Source of the DNA: Alphaproteobacteria bacterium
Lineage (GTDB): Bacteria > Pseudomonadota > Alphaproteobacteria > Reyranellales > Reyranellaceae
Assembly: GCA_017308235.1 (NCBI GenBank)
Contig: JAFKFL010000011.1
Coordinates: 1 to 64,000, forward strand
Length of the DNA: 64,000 bases
Direction of reading: 5' to 3'
Each line of letters opens with the position of its first letter. The stretch's first letter is position 1. Positions 25,488-34,824 of the stretch are shown piece after piece. A program made the translations under genes and the position numbers. The notes below the pieces were generated by a model. That model saw nothing but the letters and a program-made list of their open reading frames with translations, did not search any database and was not told the DNA's origin.

Positions 25488-25494
25488 GGCGGCG

Positions 25495-27030
25495 ATGCTG
25501 ATCACCGACATCCTGTCGTTCAATTCAGCTGCGCGGCCGGACAAAGTCGCCGTCATCTGCGGCGAGCGCCAGTTCACCTTCGAGGAGATCGCTCGCCGAA
25601 CCGTGCGGCTTGCCAACGCCTTGCGCGGGTTGGGCGTTGGCAAGGGAGATCGGGTTGCAGTTCTTGGCTCTAATACAGCCGAATATGTCGAGATGGTGTT
25701 CGCCATCTCGATGGTGGGCGGCGTCTGGGTGCCGCTGAACTTCCGCCTGGCGCCGGCCGAGCTCGCCTTCATCGTGCGCGATTGCGGTGCCGCGACGGTG
25801 CTGTTCACCGACGACAACCATGCTTCGGCTTCCGCGACTCGCGACCTTGTTCCCGAGGTCAAGAACTGGGTCAGCATCGGCGCAAATCGGACGTCCGCCG
25901 GCGTGCTGGATTACGATGATCTTCTGCGGGCCGGTTCCGAGACCTCCATCGCTTGTCCGATCGACCCGGCCGATCTTTTCGCCGTGATGTACACGAGTGG
26001 CACGACCGGCCGGCCAAAGGGCGTGATGCTGCCGCACGATCGCTTCCTTTCCGGCACGCTTCTGAGCAGCCTTGGCCTCAAGATCACCGAAAACGATGTG
26101 AAGCTGCAGGTCATTCCGCAATTCCATGCCGGCGGCCAGATCTATCAGCTCAGCCATCTTGCCTGCGGTTCGACGATCGTCGTGTGCCCGAGATTCGAAC
26201 CGGAACTCGTGCTCCGTTTAATCGAGTCGCAGCCGGTCACCACGGTTGGGCTGGTGCCGTCGATGCTCATTGCCCTGCTGGAGTCGCCGGCAGTCCACCG
26301 CACCGACTTCTCCAGACTGCGTCGTGTGATGTATGGCGGCTCGTCGATTCCGGAAGACCGGCTGGCGCGGGCGCTTGAGCTTACGCAGGCCGATTTCTCG
26401 CAGACCTATGGGCAGACCGAGGCTGGCGTGTTGGTCTCGATCCTCGACGAAGCCGATCATCGCCTCGGCTTGAAGAAGAATCCCGAGATCCTGCGTTCCT
26501 GTGGTCGCGCCATCCTGGGTTACGACATCCGGCTCGAGGGCGGCGGGGATCTCGGGGAAATGCACGTGCGATCCAGCAGCCTGATGTCCGGCTATTGGGG
26601 TCGGGCGGACGCCACGGCCTCGACCTTGGTCGACGGTTGGCTGCTCACCGGCGATGTCGCGCGGCGCGACGATGAGGGGCGCTTCTACATCGTCGATCGC
26701 AAGAAGGACATGATCGTCTCGGGCGGCGAGAACATCGCGCCCGCCGAGATAGAAGGCGTGCTGTCGCGGCATGGAGACGTTCTTGACGTTGCCGTGATCG
26801 GCGTTCCCGACGACCGCTGGGGCGAGGCCGTCAAGGCACTGGTCGTGCTGCGGCCCGGCCGGGCACCGCAGCCGAAGGAGTTAACGGAGTTCTGCCGCGG
26901 CTCGCTCGGCGGCTACAAGATCCCGAAATCGATCGAGTTCGTCGACGGTCTACCGCGCAATGCCTCGGGCAAGATCCTCAAGGCACAACTGCGCGACCCC
27001 TACTGGCAAGGCCAGGAGCGGAAAGTCTAG
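25495..27030 (+). CDS. AMP-dependent acyl-CoA synthetase/ligase
   Basis: 511 residues with AMP-binding motifs MYTSGTTGRPKGVMLPHD (ATP loop), TYGQTEAGV, GWLLTGDVARRDDEGRFYIVDRKKDMIVSGGENIAPAEIE, and a C-terminal lysine (NASGKILKAQLR). It activates a carboxylate as its adenylate and CoA ester. The ATG follows the preceding stop by seven bases. Its 3' end shares the self-complementary CTAG stop with the convergent reductase gene. Confidence 0.92.
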   Translation: MLITDILSFNSAARPDKVAVICGERQFTFEEIARRTVRLANALRGLGVGKGDRVAVLGSNTAEYVEMVFAISMVGGVWVPLNFRLAPAELAFIVRDCGAATVLFTDDNHASASATRDLVPEVKNWVSIGANRTSAGVLDYDDLLRAGSETSIACPIDPADLFAVMYTSGTTGRPKGVMLPHDRFLSGTLLSSLGLKITENDVKLQVIPQFHAGGQIYQLSHLACGSTIVVCPRFEPELVLRLIESQPVTTVGLVPSMLIALLESPAVHRTDFSRLRRVMYGGSSIPEDRLARALELTQADFSQTYGQTEAGVLVSILDEADHRLGLKKNPEILRSCGRAILGYDIRLEGGGDLGEMHVRSSSLMSGYWGRADATASTLVDGWLLTGDVARRDDEGRFYIVDRKKDMIVSGGENIAPAEIEGVLSRHGDVLDVAVIGVPDDRWGEAVKALVVLRPGRAPQPKELTEFCRGSLGGYKIPKSIEFVDGLPRNASGKILKAQLRDPYWQGQERKV

Positions 27031-28403
27031 GAGAGAGGTGAGAGGTCGCCCAGCATCGTCGGAATGAACTCCGCGACCGTCGGGTGGATGTGCACGGCGC
27101 GCTGCAGGACCGTGTAGGGCGCCTTGGCGTACATGGTGTCGAGCACGCAATGGATCGCCTCGTCGCCGCTCGTGCCCAGAAACGATGCTCCGAGAATCTT
27201 CTTCGAATCAGCGTCGACGAGCACCTTCATGAAGCCGTCGATCTCGCCCTTCTCGAAGGCGCGGGAGACATCCTCCATAGCGATCTTGCCGACCAACGCC
27301 TTGCGGCCGCTCCGCCGAACCTCGGCCTCCGTCATGCCGGCGCGTCCGAGGGGTGGATCGGTATAGAGCGCGTAGGCGGGAATGCGATCGCTCACGCGCC
27401 GTCGTTCGCTGTCGAGAAGATTGGCCGCCACGATCTCGAAGTCGTTGTAGGAGGTATGGGTGAACGCACCGCGACCATTGCAATCACCCAGAGCCCAGAC
27501 CCCTGGCACGTTGGTACGGAGTTCATCGTCGACCTCGATATAGCCGCGGGTGTCCTGCTTTATGCCCGCGCGATCGAGCCCGAGATCGTCCGTGTTTGGG
27601 CGCCGACCGGTTGCGACGAGCAAATGAGATCCTCGAACCTCGGGAGATCCTTGGTCGCAGTCGAGTTTCATGATGATCTCGCCATCCCGCAACGAAACGC
27701 TCAGGCATTTCGCGTTTGTGCGCAAATCGATGCCTTCGCGGCCCAGGAATCCCGCAACCGCTTCCGAGACATCTTGATCCTCCCGAGGGATCAGGCGCGG
27801 CCCGACTTCGACGATCGTGACGTCGCTGCCGAAGCGGCGGAACATCTGGCCGAACTCGAGCCCGATGTAGCTGCCGCCAAGGATCAGCAGATGCCGCGGC
27901 AGGAAATCGACATCCATCATCGAGCTGTTGGTGAGATAATGGACCTTGTCCAGGCCCGGAATCGAAGGCACGGCAGGTCTGCCGCCGACGTTGATGAAGA
28001 TTCCGTCGGCGCTCAGAATCTCGCCGCCAACATCGACTTCATGCGGCGACACGAAACGCGCGTGGCCCTGATAGACATGTCCATTTTCGAGGTTTCGAAG
28101 CGATCGCTCGACGCCGCTGTTTGAGAGGCCGACCACGTAGTCCTTGCGCGCCTTGACGCGCTTCATGTCGACCTTGATCTCGCCGCCGATGCTGAAGCCG
28201 TAATCGTTGCCGCGGCGCGCCATATGGACGGCATGGGCGCTGGCCACCAGCGTCTTGGTGGGCGTGCATCCGGTATTGACGCAGGTGCCGCCGAAGCGAT
28301 TGCGCTCGATGATCGCCACTTTCATGCCTGAGCCGGCGAGCCGCCGGGCAAGCGACGGCCCGGCCTGTCCGGTCCCGATGATGATCGCGTCGTAACTCGT
28401 CAT
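27027..28403 (-). CDS. FAD-dependent pyridine nucleotide-disulfide oxidoreductase
   Basis: 458 residues with the FAD-binding GTGQAGPSLARRLA, redox cysteine pair GGTCVNTGCTPTK (Cys41/Cys46), NAD motif ILGGSYIGLEFGQMF, VWALGDCNGRGAFTH and a C-terminal interface HIHPTVAEFIP. This matches the class-I disulfide reductases related to mercuric reductase or dihydrolipoamide dehydrogenase. There is no N-terminal HMA domain, no C-terminal Cys pair for Hg(II), and no mer gene nearby, so a specific substrate cannot be named. GGAAGGAGGACGGG precedes the ATG. Confidence 0.87.
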   Translation of the reverse strand: MTSYDAIIIGTGQAGPSLARRLAGSGMKVAIIERNRFGGTCVNTGCTPTKTLVASAHAVHMARRGNDYGFSIGGEIKVDMKRVKARKDYVVGLSNSGVERSLRNLENGHVYQGHARFVSPHEVDVGGEILSADGIFINVGGRPAVPSIPGLDKVHYLTNSSMMDVDFLPRHLLILGGSYIGLEFGQMFRRFGSDVTIVEVGPRLIPREDQDVSEAVAGFLGREGIDLRTNAKCLSVSLRDGEIIMKLDCDQGSPEVRGSHLLVATGRRPNTDDLGLDRAGIKQDTRGYIEVDDELRTNVPGVWALGDCNGRGAFTHTSYNDFEIVAANLLDSERRRVSDRIPAYALYTDPPLGRAGMTEAEVRRSGRKALVGKIAMEDVSRAFEKGEIDGFMKVLVDADSKKILGASFLGTSGDEAIHCVLDTMYAKAPYTVLQRAVHIHPTVAEFIPTMLGDLSPLS

Positions 28404-28458
28404 CCCGTCCTCCTTCCACGATTGGCAGTCGCGGGCGCCGGGCCTCTGAGTTGCAGAT

Positions 28459-29187
28459 TCAGGCCGGATAGTCCTCGACCGTATCGACCGCCGTGCGTAG
28501 CGCCTTCGCCCAGTGCGCCGAAAGCTTGCGGTAGTATTCGTCGTCCTCGTTGATGCGTCGCACACGCTGCACGTCGAGCGCATCGCGCTCATAGAGCAGG
28601 AGATCGATCGGCATGCCGACCGAGAGATTAGAGCGCAAGGTGGAGTCGTAGGACAGCAGAACGAGCTTCGCTGCTTCGTTCAGGCGCATGTCGGTACGCA
28701 CGACGCGATCGAGGATGGGCTTGCCGTACTTGTGCTCGCCGATCTGCAGATAAGGGGTGTCGTCAGTGGCCTCGATGAAATTGCCCTCAGGGTAGATCTG
28801 GAAGAGCCGCGGCGGCTCGTCGCCCACCTGGCCACCGAGGATGAAGGAGGCCGAAAAGCCGGCGGCACTTGCTTCAAGGGCCGGCCCGTCGACAGTCCGC
28901 ACTTCCCGCACGATGTCGCCGATCAGGCGGGCGGCACGGTACATGGAGGTGACGTTCAGCAGGCTCGGCCGGTTTTCGTCGTCGCTCAGTTGCTCGTTGA
29001 TCAGGCTGATCACCGACTGGGTGACCGCGAGGTTGCCCGAACTCAGCAGGACCAACACGCGTTCGCCGGCACGACGCCAGAAATGCAGCTTGCGGAACTG
29101 CGAGACATTGTCGACTCCCGCATTGGTTCGCGTATCGGCGGCAAATACCAACCCGCGCTCCAGGCGCACGGCGACGGCATAGGTCAT
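28459..29187 (-). CDS. anbu: Proteasome-type peptidase (Anbu/BPH)
   Basis: A 242-residue Anbu-type proteasome-beta homologue. Removal of Met1 exposes Thr2, with Asp18 and Lys33 at the positions of proteasome Thr1-Asp17-Lys33 (TYAVAVRLERGLVFAADTRTNAG, QFRKLHFW). Anbu forms helical or open-ring assemblies in the cytoplasm. It is the last gene of the conserved four-gene minus-strand operon: ATP-grasp, alpha-E, transglutaminase, Anbu. Confidence 0.95.
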   Translation of the reverse strand: MTYAVAVRLERGLVFAADTRTNAGVDNVSQFRKLHFWRRAGERVLVLLSSGNLAVTQSVISLINEQLSDDENRPSLLNVTSMYRAARLIGDIVREVRTVDGPALEASAAGFSASFILGGQVGDEPPRLFQIYPEGNFIEATDDTPYLQIGEHKYGKPILDRVVRTDMRLNEAAKLVLLSYDSTLRSNLSVGMPIDLLLYERDALDVQRVRRINEDDEYYRKLSAHWAKALRTAVDTVEDYPA

Positions 29188-29213
29188 GAAGAGCTCGCTC
29201 CTCCTTTTAGCGG

Positions 29214-30023
29214 CTATTGCTGGGGAGTTGTTTGCTGCACCTTGACCTCGACCGCAAGCGATTCGCCCGCGCCGCCGCGGTGCATGCCGCGGATCGGCGC
29301 AGCGTATCGGGCATCCAACGCTGCGGCGAGTCGCACATGGTGCTCTGTCGGGCAGACGCCATTGGCGGCGTCAAAACCGACCCATCCCAGGCCCGCAACC
29401 CAGGCTTCCGTCCAGGCGTGATGGGCGACGGCGTGGTCCGGGTCATCGAGGAAGAGATATCCCGTCACGTAGCGAGCTGGAACGCCAGCCTGTCGAGCGG
29501 CCGCGATGAAGATATGCGCGTGGTCCTGGCAGACTCCCTGGCCGGCAGCAAGCGCCTGCGCGGCCGTCGTTTCGGTACCCGTCACACCCGTGACATAGGC
29601 GACGCGTTCCCGGATCGCAGCCATCAGAGCATGGAGCCAGGGGACCCTCTCCGATGCGGGGAGCGCCTCGGCCAAAGCCGAGATCGCGGCATCTGGCTCG
29701 GTGAGCGGCGTATGCCGCAGATAAACGGCGAGAGGAACGACCTCGGACAAACCCGCTACCACGCCTGCGGTGTCAGCCGTCTCGACAGTGCCTGACGCGA
29801 CGATCTCGATTCCCTCATGCGGACGATTGACGGTCAGGAAATGCGTGATGTTGCCAAACCCGTCCCGTCCTTCGCGCAACGGCGTGGCCGGCTGGCTGTC
29901 AACCTTCCAGTCGATGACCTTTTGGCCGTCGAACACGGCCGGAGTCAGCCGCAGGAGCTGCGCGCTGTAGGCCGCGGGCGCTTCATATCGGTAGCGTGTT
30001 CGATGCTCGACGACGATTCGCAT
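29214..30023 (-). CDS. Transglutaminase-like cysteine protease-fold protein
   Basis: 269 residues. An N-terminal beta domain (RIVVEHRTRYRYEAPAAYSAQLLRLTP) is followed by the catalytic core with Cys165 in GQGVCQDHAH, His202 in HHAWTEAW and Asp218 in WVGFDAANG. It belongs to the bacterial transglutaminase-like family encoded next to Anbu; it may be a peptidase or peptide amidase. The gene lies ten bases downstream of the alpha-E gene and 26 bases upstream of anbu. Confidence 0.93.
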   Translation of the reverse strand: MRIVVEHRTRYRYEAPAAYSAQLLRLTPAVFDGQKVIDWKVDSQPATPLREGRDGFGNITHFLTVNRPHEGIEIVASGTVETADTAGVVAGLSEVVPLAVYLRHTPLTEPDAAISALAEALPASERVPWLHALMAAIRERVAYVTGVTGTETTAAQALAAGQGVCQDHAHIFIAAARQAGVPARYVTGYLFLDDPDHAVAHHAWTEAWVAGLGWVGFDAANGVCPTEHHVRLAAALDARYAAPIRGMHRGGAGESLAVEVKVQQTTPQQ

Positions 30024-30033
30024 TGATCGTGAC

Positions 30034-30975
30034 TTAGTCGTTGAAGTGATAGGCTGCGGCAATTTCGTAGGCCAGTCGGCTGTTGTCGCTGATGAAATCG
30101 CGCAGGAACTCGTGCAGCCCGGCCTGGAAGATGCCCGGCATGTCGAGCATCTTGAGCCGCGACAACATCGTTCCCGCCAGCGCCTGGCAGCTCGTTTCCA
30201 GGCCATAGGATTGCGACAGGCCGGAAAGCGCCTGCATGATCTCGGCGTAGCAAGAGTGCAACGAGCGCGGCATTTGTGGGTTGAGGATCAGGAAGTCGGC
30301 AATGTGCCAGGGCTTGAAGGCATCGCGATAGACCCAACGGAAGCTGCGATGGGCCGATACCGATCTCAACATCGCAGCCCACTGGGCGCTGTCCAGTCCG
30401 CCGCCGACCAGCTCGTTCTGAGGTAGCAGAACATAGTACTTCACGTCGAGGATGCGGGCCGTGTTGTCGGCGCGTTCGAGGAAGGTACCGAGCTGAGTGA
30501 AGTAGAACGTGTCGTTGCGCAGGATCGTGTTCAGCAAGGCGCCTCGGAACAGCGCCGACCGGTCGCGGATGCGGTCGAACAGGGCTGGCAGCGCATCGCT
30601 GGCGACATTCTCGCTGGCGCTCCTGGAAAACTCGATCCAGGCGCCGTTGAGGCTTTCCCACATCTCGCGCGTAATCGCGGTGCGCTGGGCACGTCCGTTT
30701 CGCCGCGCTGTTGAAAGGCAACAATAGACCGACGAGGGATTGCTCTTGTCGAACAGCAGATAATCAACGACCTCTCGGGTCTCGAACGTGTCGTGGGACG
30801 CGATATAGCTTGCCTCGCAGCCAGCACTTTGCAGGGTCGAGCGCCATTCCTGGCCGCCATCTTCATGGGGCAGCAGGCTCAACCGATGGCCGACCTCGAG
30901 CAGACGCGCCATGTTCTCCGCTCGCTCCATGTAGCGCGCCATCCAGAAGAGATCGTTGGCCGTCCGTCCCAGCAT
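30034..30975 (-). CDS. Alpha-E domain-containing protein
   Basis: 313 residues, almost entirely helical. It opens with LGRTANDLFWMARYMERAENMARLLEVGHRLSLLP, the hallmark of the alpha-E (COG2307) family that accompanies circularly permuted ATP-grasp proteins. The family is proposed to assist peptide ligation or amide-bond formation. It lies 25 bases after the ATP-grasp gene. Confidence 0.93.
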   Translation of the reverse strand: MLGRTANDLFWMARYMERAENMARLLEVGHRLSLLPHEDGGQEWRSTLQSAGCEASYIASHDTFETREVVDYLLFDKSNPSSVYCCLSTARRNGRAQRTAITREMWESLNGAWIEFSRSASENVASDALPALFDRIRDRSALFRGALLNTILRNDTFYFTQLGTFLERADNTARILDVKYYVLLPQNELVGGGLDSAQWAAMLRSVSAHRSFRWVYRDAFKPWHIADFLILNPQMPRSLHSCYAEIMQALSGLSQSYGLETSCQALAGTMLSRLKMLDMPGIFQAGLHEFLRDFISDNSRLAYEIAAAYHFND

Positions 30976-31000
30976 ATCGCTTGGTTTCTCCGCTGCCGCC

Positions 31001-32416
31001 TCAGTCCTCGAGCACCCAGGTGTCCTTCGTGCCGCCGCCCTGGCTCGAATTGACGACCAGCGAACCCTTCTTCAGCGCCACACGCGTGAGGCCGCCGGGT
31101 GCCAGACGCATGCGGTCGCCCAACAGCACGAATGGACGCAGGTCGACGTGGCGTGGTGCGACGCCTTCGTCGGTCACCGTCGGGCAGGTTGAGAGTTCGA
31201 GCGTGGGCTGGGCGATGTATCTTGCCGGATCGGCCACGACCTTGGCACGGAAAGCCTCGATCTGGGCGCGACTCGACGTCGGGCCGATCAGCATCCCGTA
31301 TCCGCCCGAGCCATGCACTTCTTTCACCACCAGTTCCGGCAAGTGCTCCAGCACATAGGCGAGATCGTCGGGTCGTCGGCAACGCCAGGTCAGGACATTT
31401 TTCAGGATCGATGGCCGGCCGGTGTAGAACTCGATGATCTCGGGGACGTAGGTGTAGATCGATTTGTCGTCGGCAATGCCGGAGCCGGGTGCATTGACGA
31501 TCGTCACCCGTCCGGCGCGGTAGTGCTCGAACAAGCCGGGCACGCCGATGACGGAATCAGGCCGGAACGCCAGCGGGTCGAGGAAGGAATCATCGATCCG
31601 CCGGTAGACGACGTCGACCTGGCGCAAGCCCTGCGTCGTCTTCATCATGACGCCTGTTTCGGTCGACACCAGGTCGTGTGCCTCCACGAGTTCGACGCCC
31701 ATTCGGTCGGCAAGAAACGAGTGTTCGAAGTAGGCGCTGTTGTGCTCGCCCGGCGTCAGGACGACGATGACCGGGTCGCGATCGAGGCCGGCCGGCGCCA
31801 CGCTCTCGAGCGTTGCGCGCAACTCCTCAGGATACTGCTCGACGGGGGCGACACGGTTGCGGCTGAAAAGATCGGGCGCCATGTGCATCATGGTCTCCCG
31901 ATTCTCCAGCATATAGGACACACCCGAGGGCGTTCGCGTGTTGTCCTCCAGTACGAAGAATTCGTTCTCTGCCGTGCGGACGAGATCGACACCGATGATG
32001 TGCGAGTAAATCCCGCGCGGCGGGTCGACGTTCAACATTTCCGGCAGGAATGCTGCGTTCTGGATGACGATGTCCGCCGGCACCCGGCCGGCGCGCAGGA
32101 TCTCCTGCCGGTGGTAGATGTCATACATGAAGGCGTTGAGCGCGCGCACGCGCTGCTCGATACCGGCAGCCAGCCGGCGCCATTCGGCCGCGCTCAGCAC
32201 ACGCGGAATGATATCGAAGGGGATCAGCCGTTCTTCGGCTTCCTCGGTGCCATAGACGGCAAATGTAATTCCGGTTCGGTGAAACAGCGCCTCGGCCTGC
32301 TGTCGCCTGGTCGTCAACTGCTCGCTTGTCTGACCATCAAGCCAGGTCGCCATCGCGCGATAGGGCGTCCGGCAACGCCGGCTGCGACCTCTTCCATGCA
32401 TTTCATCGAAGGCCAC
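31001..32416 (-). CDS. Circularly permuted type 2 ATP-grasp protein
   Basis: GTG 32416 (with GGGAG upstream) gives 471 residues beginning VAFDEMHG, the usual start for this family. Motifs include GITFAVYG, LIPFDIIPRVLS, NVDPPRGIYSHIIGVDLVRTAENEFFVLEDNTRTPSGVSYMLENRE, VLTPGEHNSAYFEHSFLADRMGVELVE and VKEVHGSGGYGMLIGP. It is the first gene of the Anbu operon and would make an acid-amine bond (possibly a peptide) at the expense of ATP. An upstream GC-poor stretch (32417-32573) has no gene. Confidence 0.92.
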   Translation of the reverse strand: MAFDEMHGRGRSRRCRTPYRAMATWLDGQTSEQLTTRRQQAEALFHRTGITFAVYGTEEAEERLIPFDIIPRVLSAAEWRRLAAGIEQRVRALNAFMYDIYHRQEILRAGRVPADIVIQNAAFLPEMLNVDPPRGIYSHIIGVDLVRTAENEFFVLEDNTRTPSGVSYMLENRETMMHMAPDLFSRNRVAPVEQYPEELRATLESVAPAGLDRDPVIVVLTPGEHNSAYFEHSFLADRMGVELVEAHDLVSTETGVMMKTTQGLRQVDVVYRRIDDSFLDPLAFRPDSVIGVPGLFEHYRAGRVTIVNAPGSGIADDKSIYTYVPEIIEFYTGRPSILKNVLTWRCRRPDDLAYVLEHLPELVVKEVHGSGGYGMLIGPTSSRAQIEAFRAKVVADPARYIAQPTLELSTCPTVTDEGVAPRHVDLRPFVLLGDRMRLAPGGLTRVALKKGSLVVNSSQGGGTKDTWVLED

Positions 32417-32573
32417 GTAATGCTCCCGAGAGCATTGTGCACGGATCGGGCCAACGAAGAAAGACCTCGTGCCGCGGCGGCAAGGTGACCCCGCAACAAC
32501 ACGGCGGTGCGGTTGCGAAGCATATTGCCTATTTCCTGGACAGCATGGAGCCCCCACGCGGCGACTATCTCCC

Positions 32574-33848
32574 TCAGCGGGTGCGCCAGGTCGCCACTTC
32601 GGAAGGATCGGCGTTGCAGGCTGCCGCGAGCAGTGCGGCCGTCAGCAGTGTCGCCTGACGCAGCTCGCTTTGCGCCACCTTGTCCCTCGTATCGGCCGGC
32701 GTCAGGACGACGCGGAGGTTCGCTGCGGGGTCGTCAAAGCCTGCAACGAGGCGAATAGCGGGAATGCCACCCAGAGCGAAGTTGGCGTGGTCCGAGTTGG
32801 TCATCAACGGACGGACCGTGCGAAGAGAGTGCCCATTGGTTGTTGCGACGTTCAGCAGGAAAGGCTCGACGCCGGCATAGCCGCTGGTGAGGGCGGCGAG
32901 GTTGGGGCTGCCGGCCACGGAGTCCAGATTGATGTTGAGGGCGATCTTGGCTTTGTCCGCGTCGGCAAGGTCAGCCACATATTGCGCCGAGCCCGTAAGG
33001 GCCCACTCCTCGACACTGAAGAACATGGCCCGCAAGCCTCGACGGAATTTTGGGACCTCCGGAGACAGCGCCCTGATGACGGCCAGCACGGATGCAAGGC
33101 CGCTGCCATTGTCCATGGCCGATTCGGCCAAGTCGTGGCCGTCGACATGGGCAGATAGAACCACCCATTCGTCAGTCTGACCGGGATAGTCATAGATCAG
33201 GGTCTCGGTCTCCGCCGATGACTCCTCGGTTTCGATCAGCATCGTTGCGGTCGGCCATCCCTCGGCCGTGCGCGCGAGACGGGCCGCCGTCTCGGGGGCG
33301 ATGCCCAAGGCAGGGATGCCATCGCCATGGTCGCGGCCCGAGGAGCCTGCCACGACGTTGCCCGCAAGTGGCCCCGCGATCAGGAAGCCCGCGGCACCTT
33401 TTTCGCGGGCCATCTCGTACTTGCGCCGGCGATGGATCGTGCCGGCCGCGAACATCAGCTCGTGCCGGACAAGGACGATACGTCCCTTGATGTCGGCGGC
33501 GTGCTCCTCGAACTCGTCTGGCGTGCCGCGGCCAAGATCGACTACCTCTGCCGTGAGGCCGTCCTTGGCCGTGGCGATGGTCCGCACCAGCGGATGGCAG
33601 GCGACCTCGCCGCCGTCCTGCAATCGCAGTGTCGCTTTCTTCGCGCGCCAGCCGTTGTATGGAACCGGGATGGAACGGCCCGAATTGGCCGGGGAGGCCG
33701 CATGCACGCGTTCGCGCAGCAAGGCAAAGGCTTGCTTCTCGCTTTCTGTTCCAGCCAGCCTGCCGCCGCAATCGCAGATATCGTTGAAATCACGCCACAG
33801 GCCAACGTCACCCGCGATTCTGGCTGCCAATTTCGGATCAAGACGCAT
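32574..33848 (-). CDS. M28-family metallopeptidase with PA-like domain
   Basis: 424 residues. A protease-associated-like insert (GRIVLVRHELMFAAGTIHRRRKYEMAREKGAAGFLIAGPLAGNVV) precedes the M28 core: SAHVDGHDLAESAMDNGSG (His and bridging Asp), FFSVEEWALTGS (Glu-Glu), NINLDSVAGS (Asp) and TNSDHANFALGGIP (His). No signal peptide is visible. Start taken at ATG 33848; a TTG three bases earlier is also possible. Aminopeptidase or N-acyl peptide activity is likely; the natural substrate is unknown. Confidence 0.88.
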   Translation of the reverse strand: MRLDPKLAARIAGDVGLWRDFNDICDCGGRLAGTESEKQAFALLRERVHAASPANSGRSIPVPYNGWRAKKATLRLQDGGEVACHPLVRTIATAKDGLTAEVVDLGRGTPDEFEEHAADIKGRIVLVRHELMFAAGTIHRRRKYEMAREKGAAGFLIAGPLAGNVVAGSSGRDHGDGIPALGIAPETAARLARTAEGWPTATMLIETEESSAETETLIYDYPGQTDEWVVLSAHVDGHDLAESAMDNGSGLASVLAVIRALSPEVPKFRRGLRAMFFSVEEWALTGSAQYVADLADADKAKIALNINLDSVAGSPNLAALTSGYAGVEPFLLNVATTNGHSLRTVRPLMTNSDHANFALGGIPAIRLVAGFDDPAANLRVVLTPADTRDKVAQSELRQATLLTAALLAAACNADPSEVATWRTR

Positions 33849-33872
33849 CAACGGAGACTCCTGCCGGTACGG

Positions 33873-34751
33873 CTAATTGCCGAGCTTGCGATCGATGAGG
33901 TCGAGGAACGCGGCCGCGAGCACCGACGGCTCGCGGTCACGACGATAGAAGACGCCGATCTCATAGAGCATGGTCGGTTCTAAGGGGCGGACGACCAGCC
34001 CGAGATGGGCGAAGCTGCTGGCGGAGAGCTGGTCGACCAGCGACCACCCGGCGCCAGCGGCGACGAGAGCGCAGAGGCTGGCGAAAAACTCGGCTTCGAC
34101 GACAGCGTTCAGCGCGACGCCGGCCTTGGCAAAGATGTCGAACAGGCGGGCCGGCACCTGCATCGATCGTGAGGGTGCGACCATCGCGTGAGGGGCGAGT
34201 AGCTGCGGTGTCAGCACCTTGTGGGAAGCCAGCGGATGGCCCGGCGGCAGGATCGCGACACAGCGCATCTGGTACTTGCGAAGCTTGATCGCCGTGTCGT
34301 CGATCGGGAGTTCGGCGATGCCGAGATCGTAGCTCTCGCTCGGCAGGAGTTGGCTGACGACGTCGGAATGTCGAGAGATCAGGCGGACCATGGCGCCGGG
34401 CCGCTCCGCGACGAACTCCGCGACGAGCCTTGGCAAAAGAGAGATGGCGGCGGAGGGATGGCTTGCGATGACAAGCTTGCCTGCCTGGCCGCCGCGGATC
34501 TGGGCGGTGGCGGCTGCCAGTCGATCGACCTCGCCCAGTACGCGGCTAGCTTCGGCATAGAACAGCAGGCCTTCTGGTGTAGGCTTCAGCCGCCCGCCGG
34601 TGCGCTCGAACAAGGAGAAACCGCAAGCCTCCTCAAGCCGGGCGATCTGCGTGCTGACGGCCGGCTGCGTCAGGCCCATGGCCTGCGCCGCTGCCGTCAC
34701 CGAGCGATGGTCGACAACCGCCCGGAACGCCTCGAGAAGCTTGACGTCCAT
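33873..34751 (-). CDS. LysR-family transcriptional regulator
   Basis: 292 residues with the N-terminal helix-turn-helix VDHRSVTAAAQAMGLTQPAVSTQIARLEEACGFSLFERTGGRL and an effector domain (VIASHPSAAISLLPRLVAEFV). It is divergent from the amino-acid ABC operon at 34907, the classic LysR arrangement, so it probably activates that operon when the imported compound is present. Confidence 0.93.
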   Translation of the reverse strand: MDVKLLEAFRAVVDHRSVTAAAQAMGLTQPAVSTQIARLEEACGFSLFERTGGRLKPTPEGLLFYAEASRVLGEVDRLAAATAQIRGGQAGKLVIASHPSAAISLLPRLVAEFVAERPGAMVRLISRHSDVVSQLLPSESYDLGIAELPIDDTAIKLRKYQMRCVAILPPGHPLASHKVLTPQLLAPHAMVAPSRSMQVPARLFDIFAKAGVALNAVVEAEFFASLCALVAAGAGWSLVDQLSASSFAHLGLVVRPLEPTMLYEIGVFYRRDREPSVLAAAFLDLIDRKLGN

Positions 34752-34824
34752 CAGTCCATAAAATCCGGTTATTGGGCTGAGAAGCCGTATTGAAGCACAT
34801 CTTTAGCAAATCATTGGCCGAATC

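Noticed and set aside
27084-28124. 346-codon plus-strand ORF
   Set aside because: It is antisense to the disulfide oxidoreductase; no domains or ribosome site.
27027-28403. Mercuric reductase assignment
   Set aside because: The reductase lacks a heavy-metal domain, C-terminal mercury-binding cysteines and mer neighbours, so the more general class is given.
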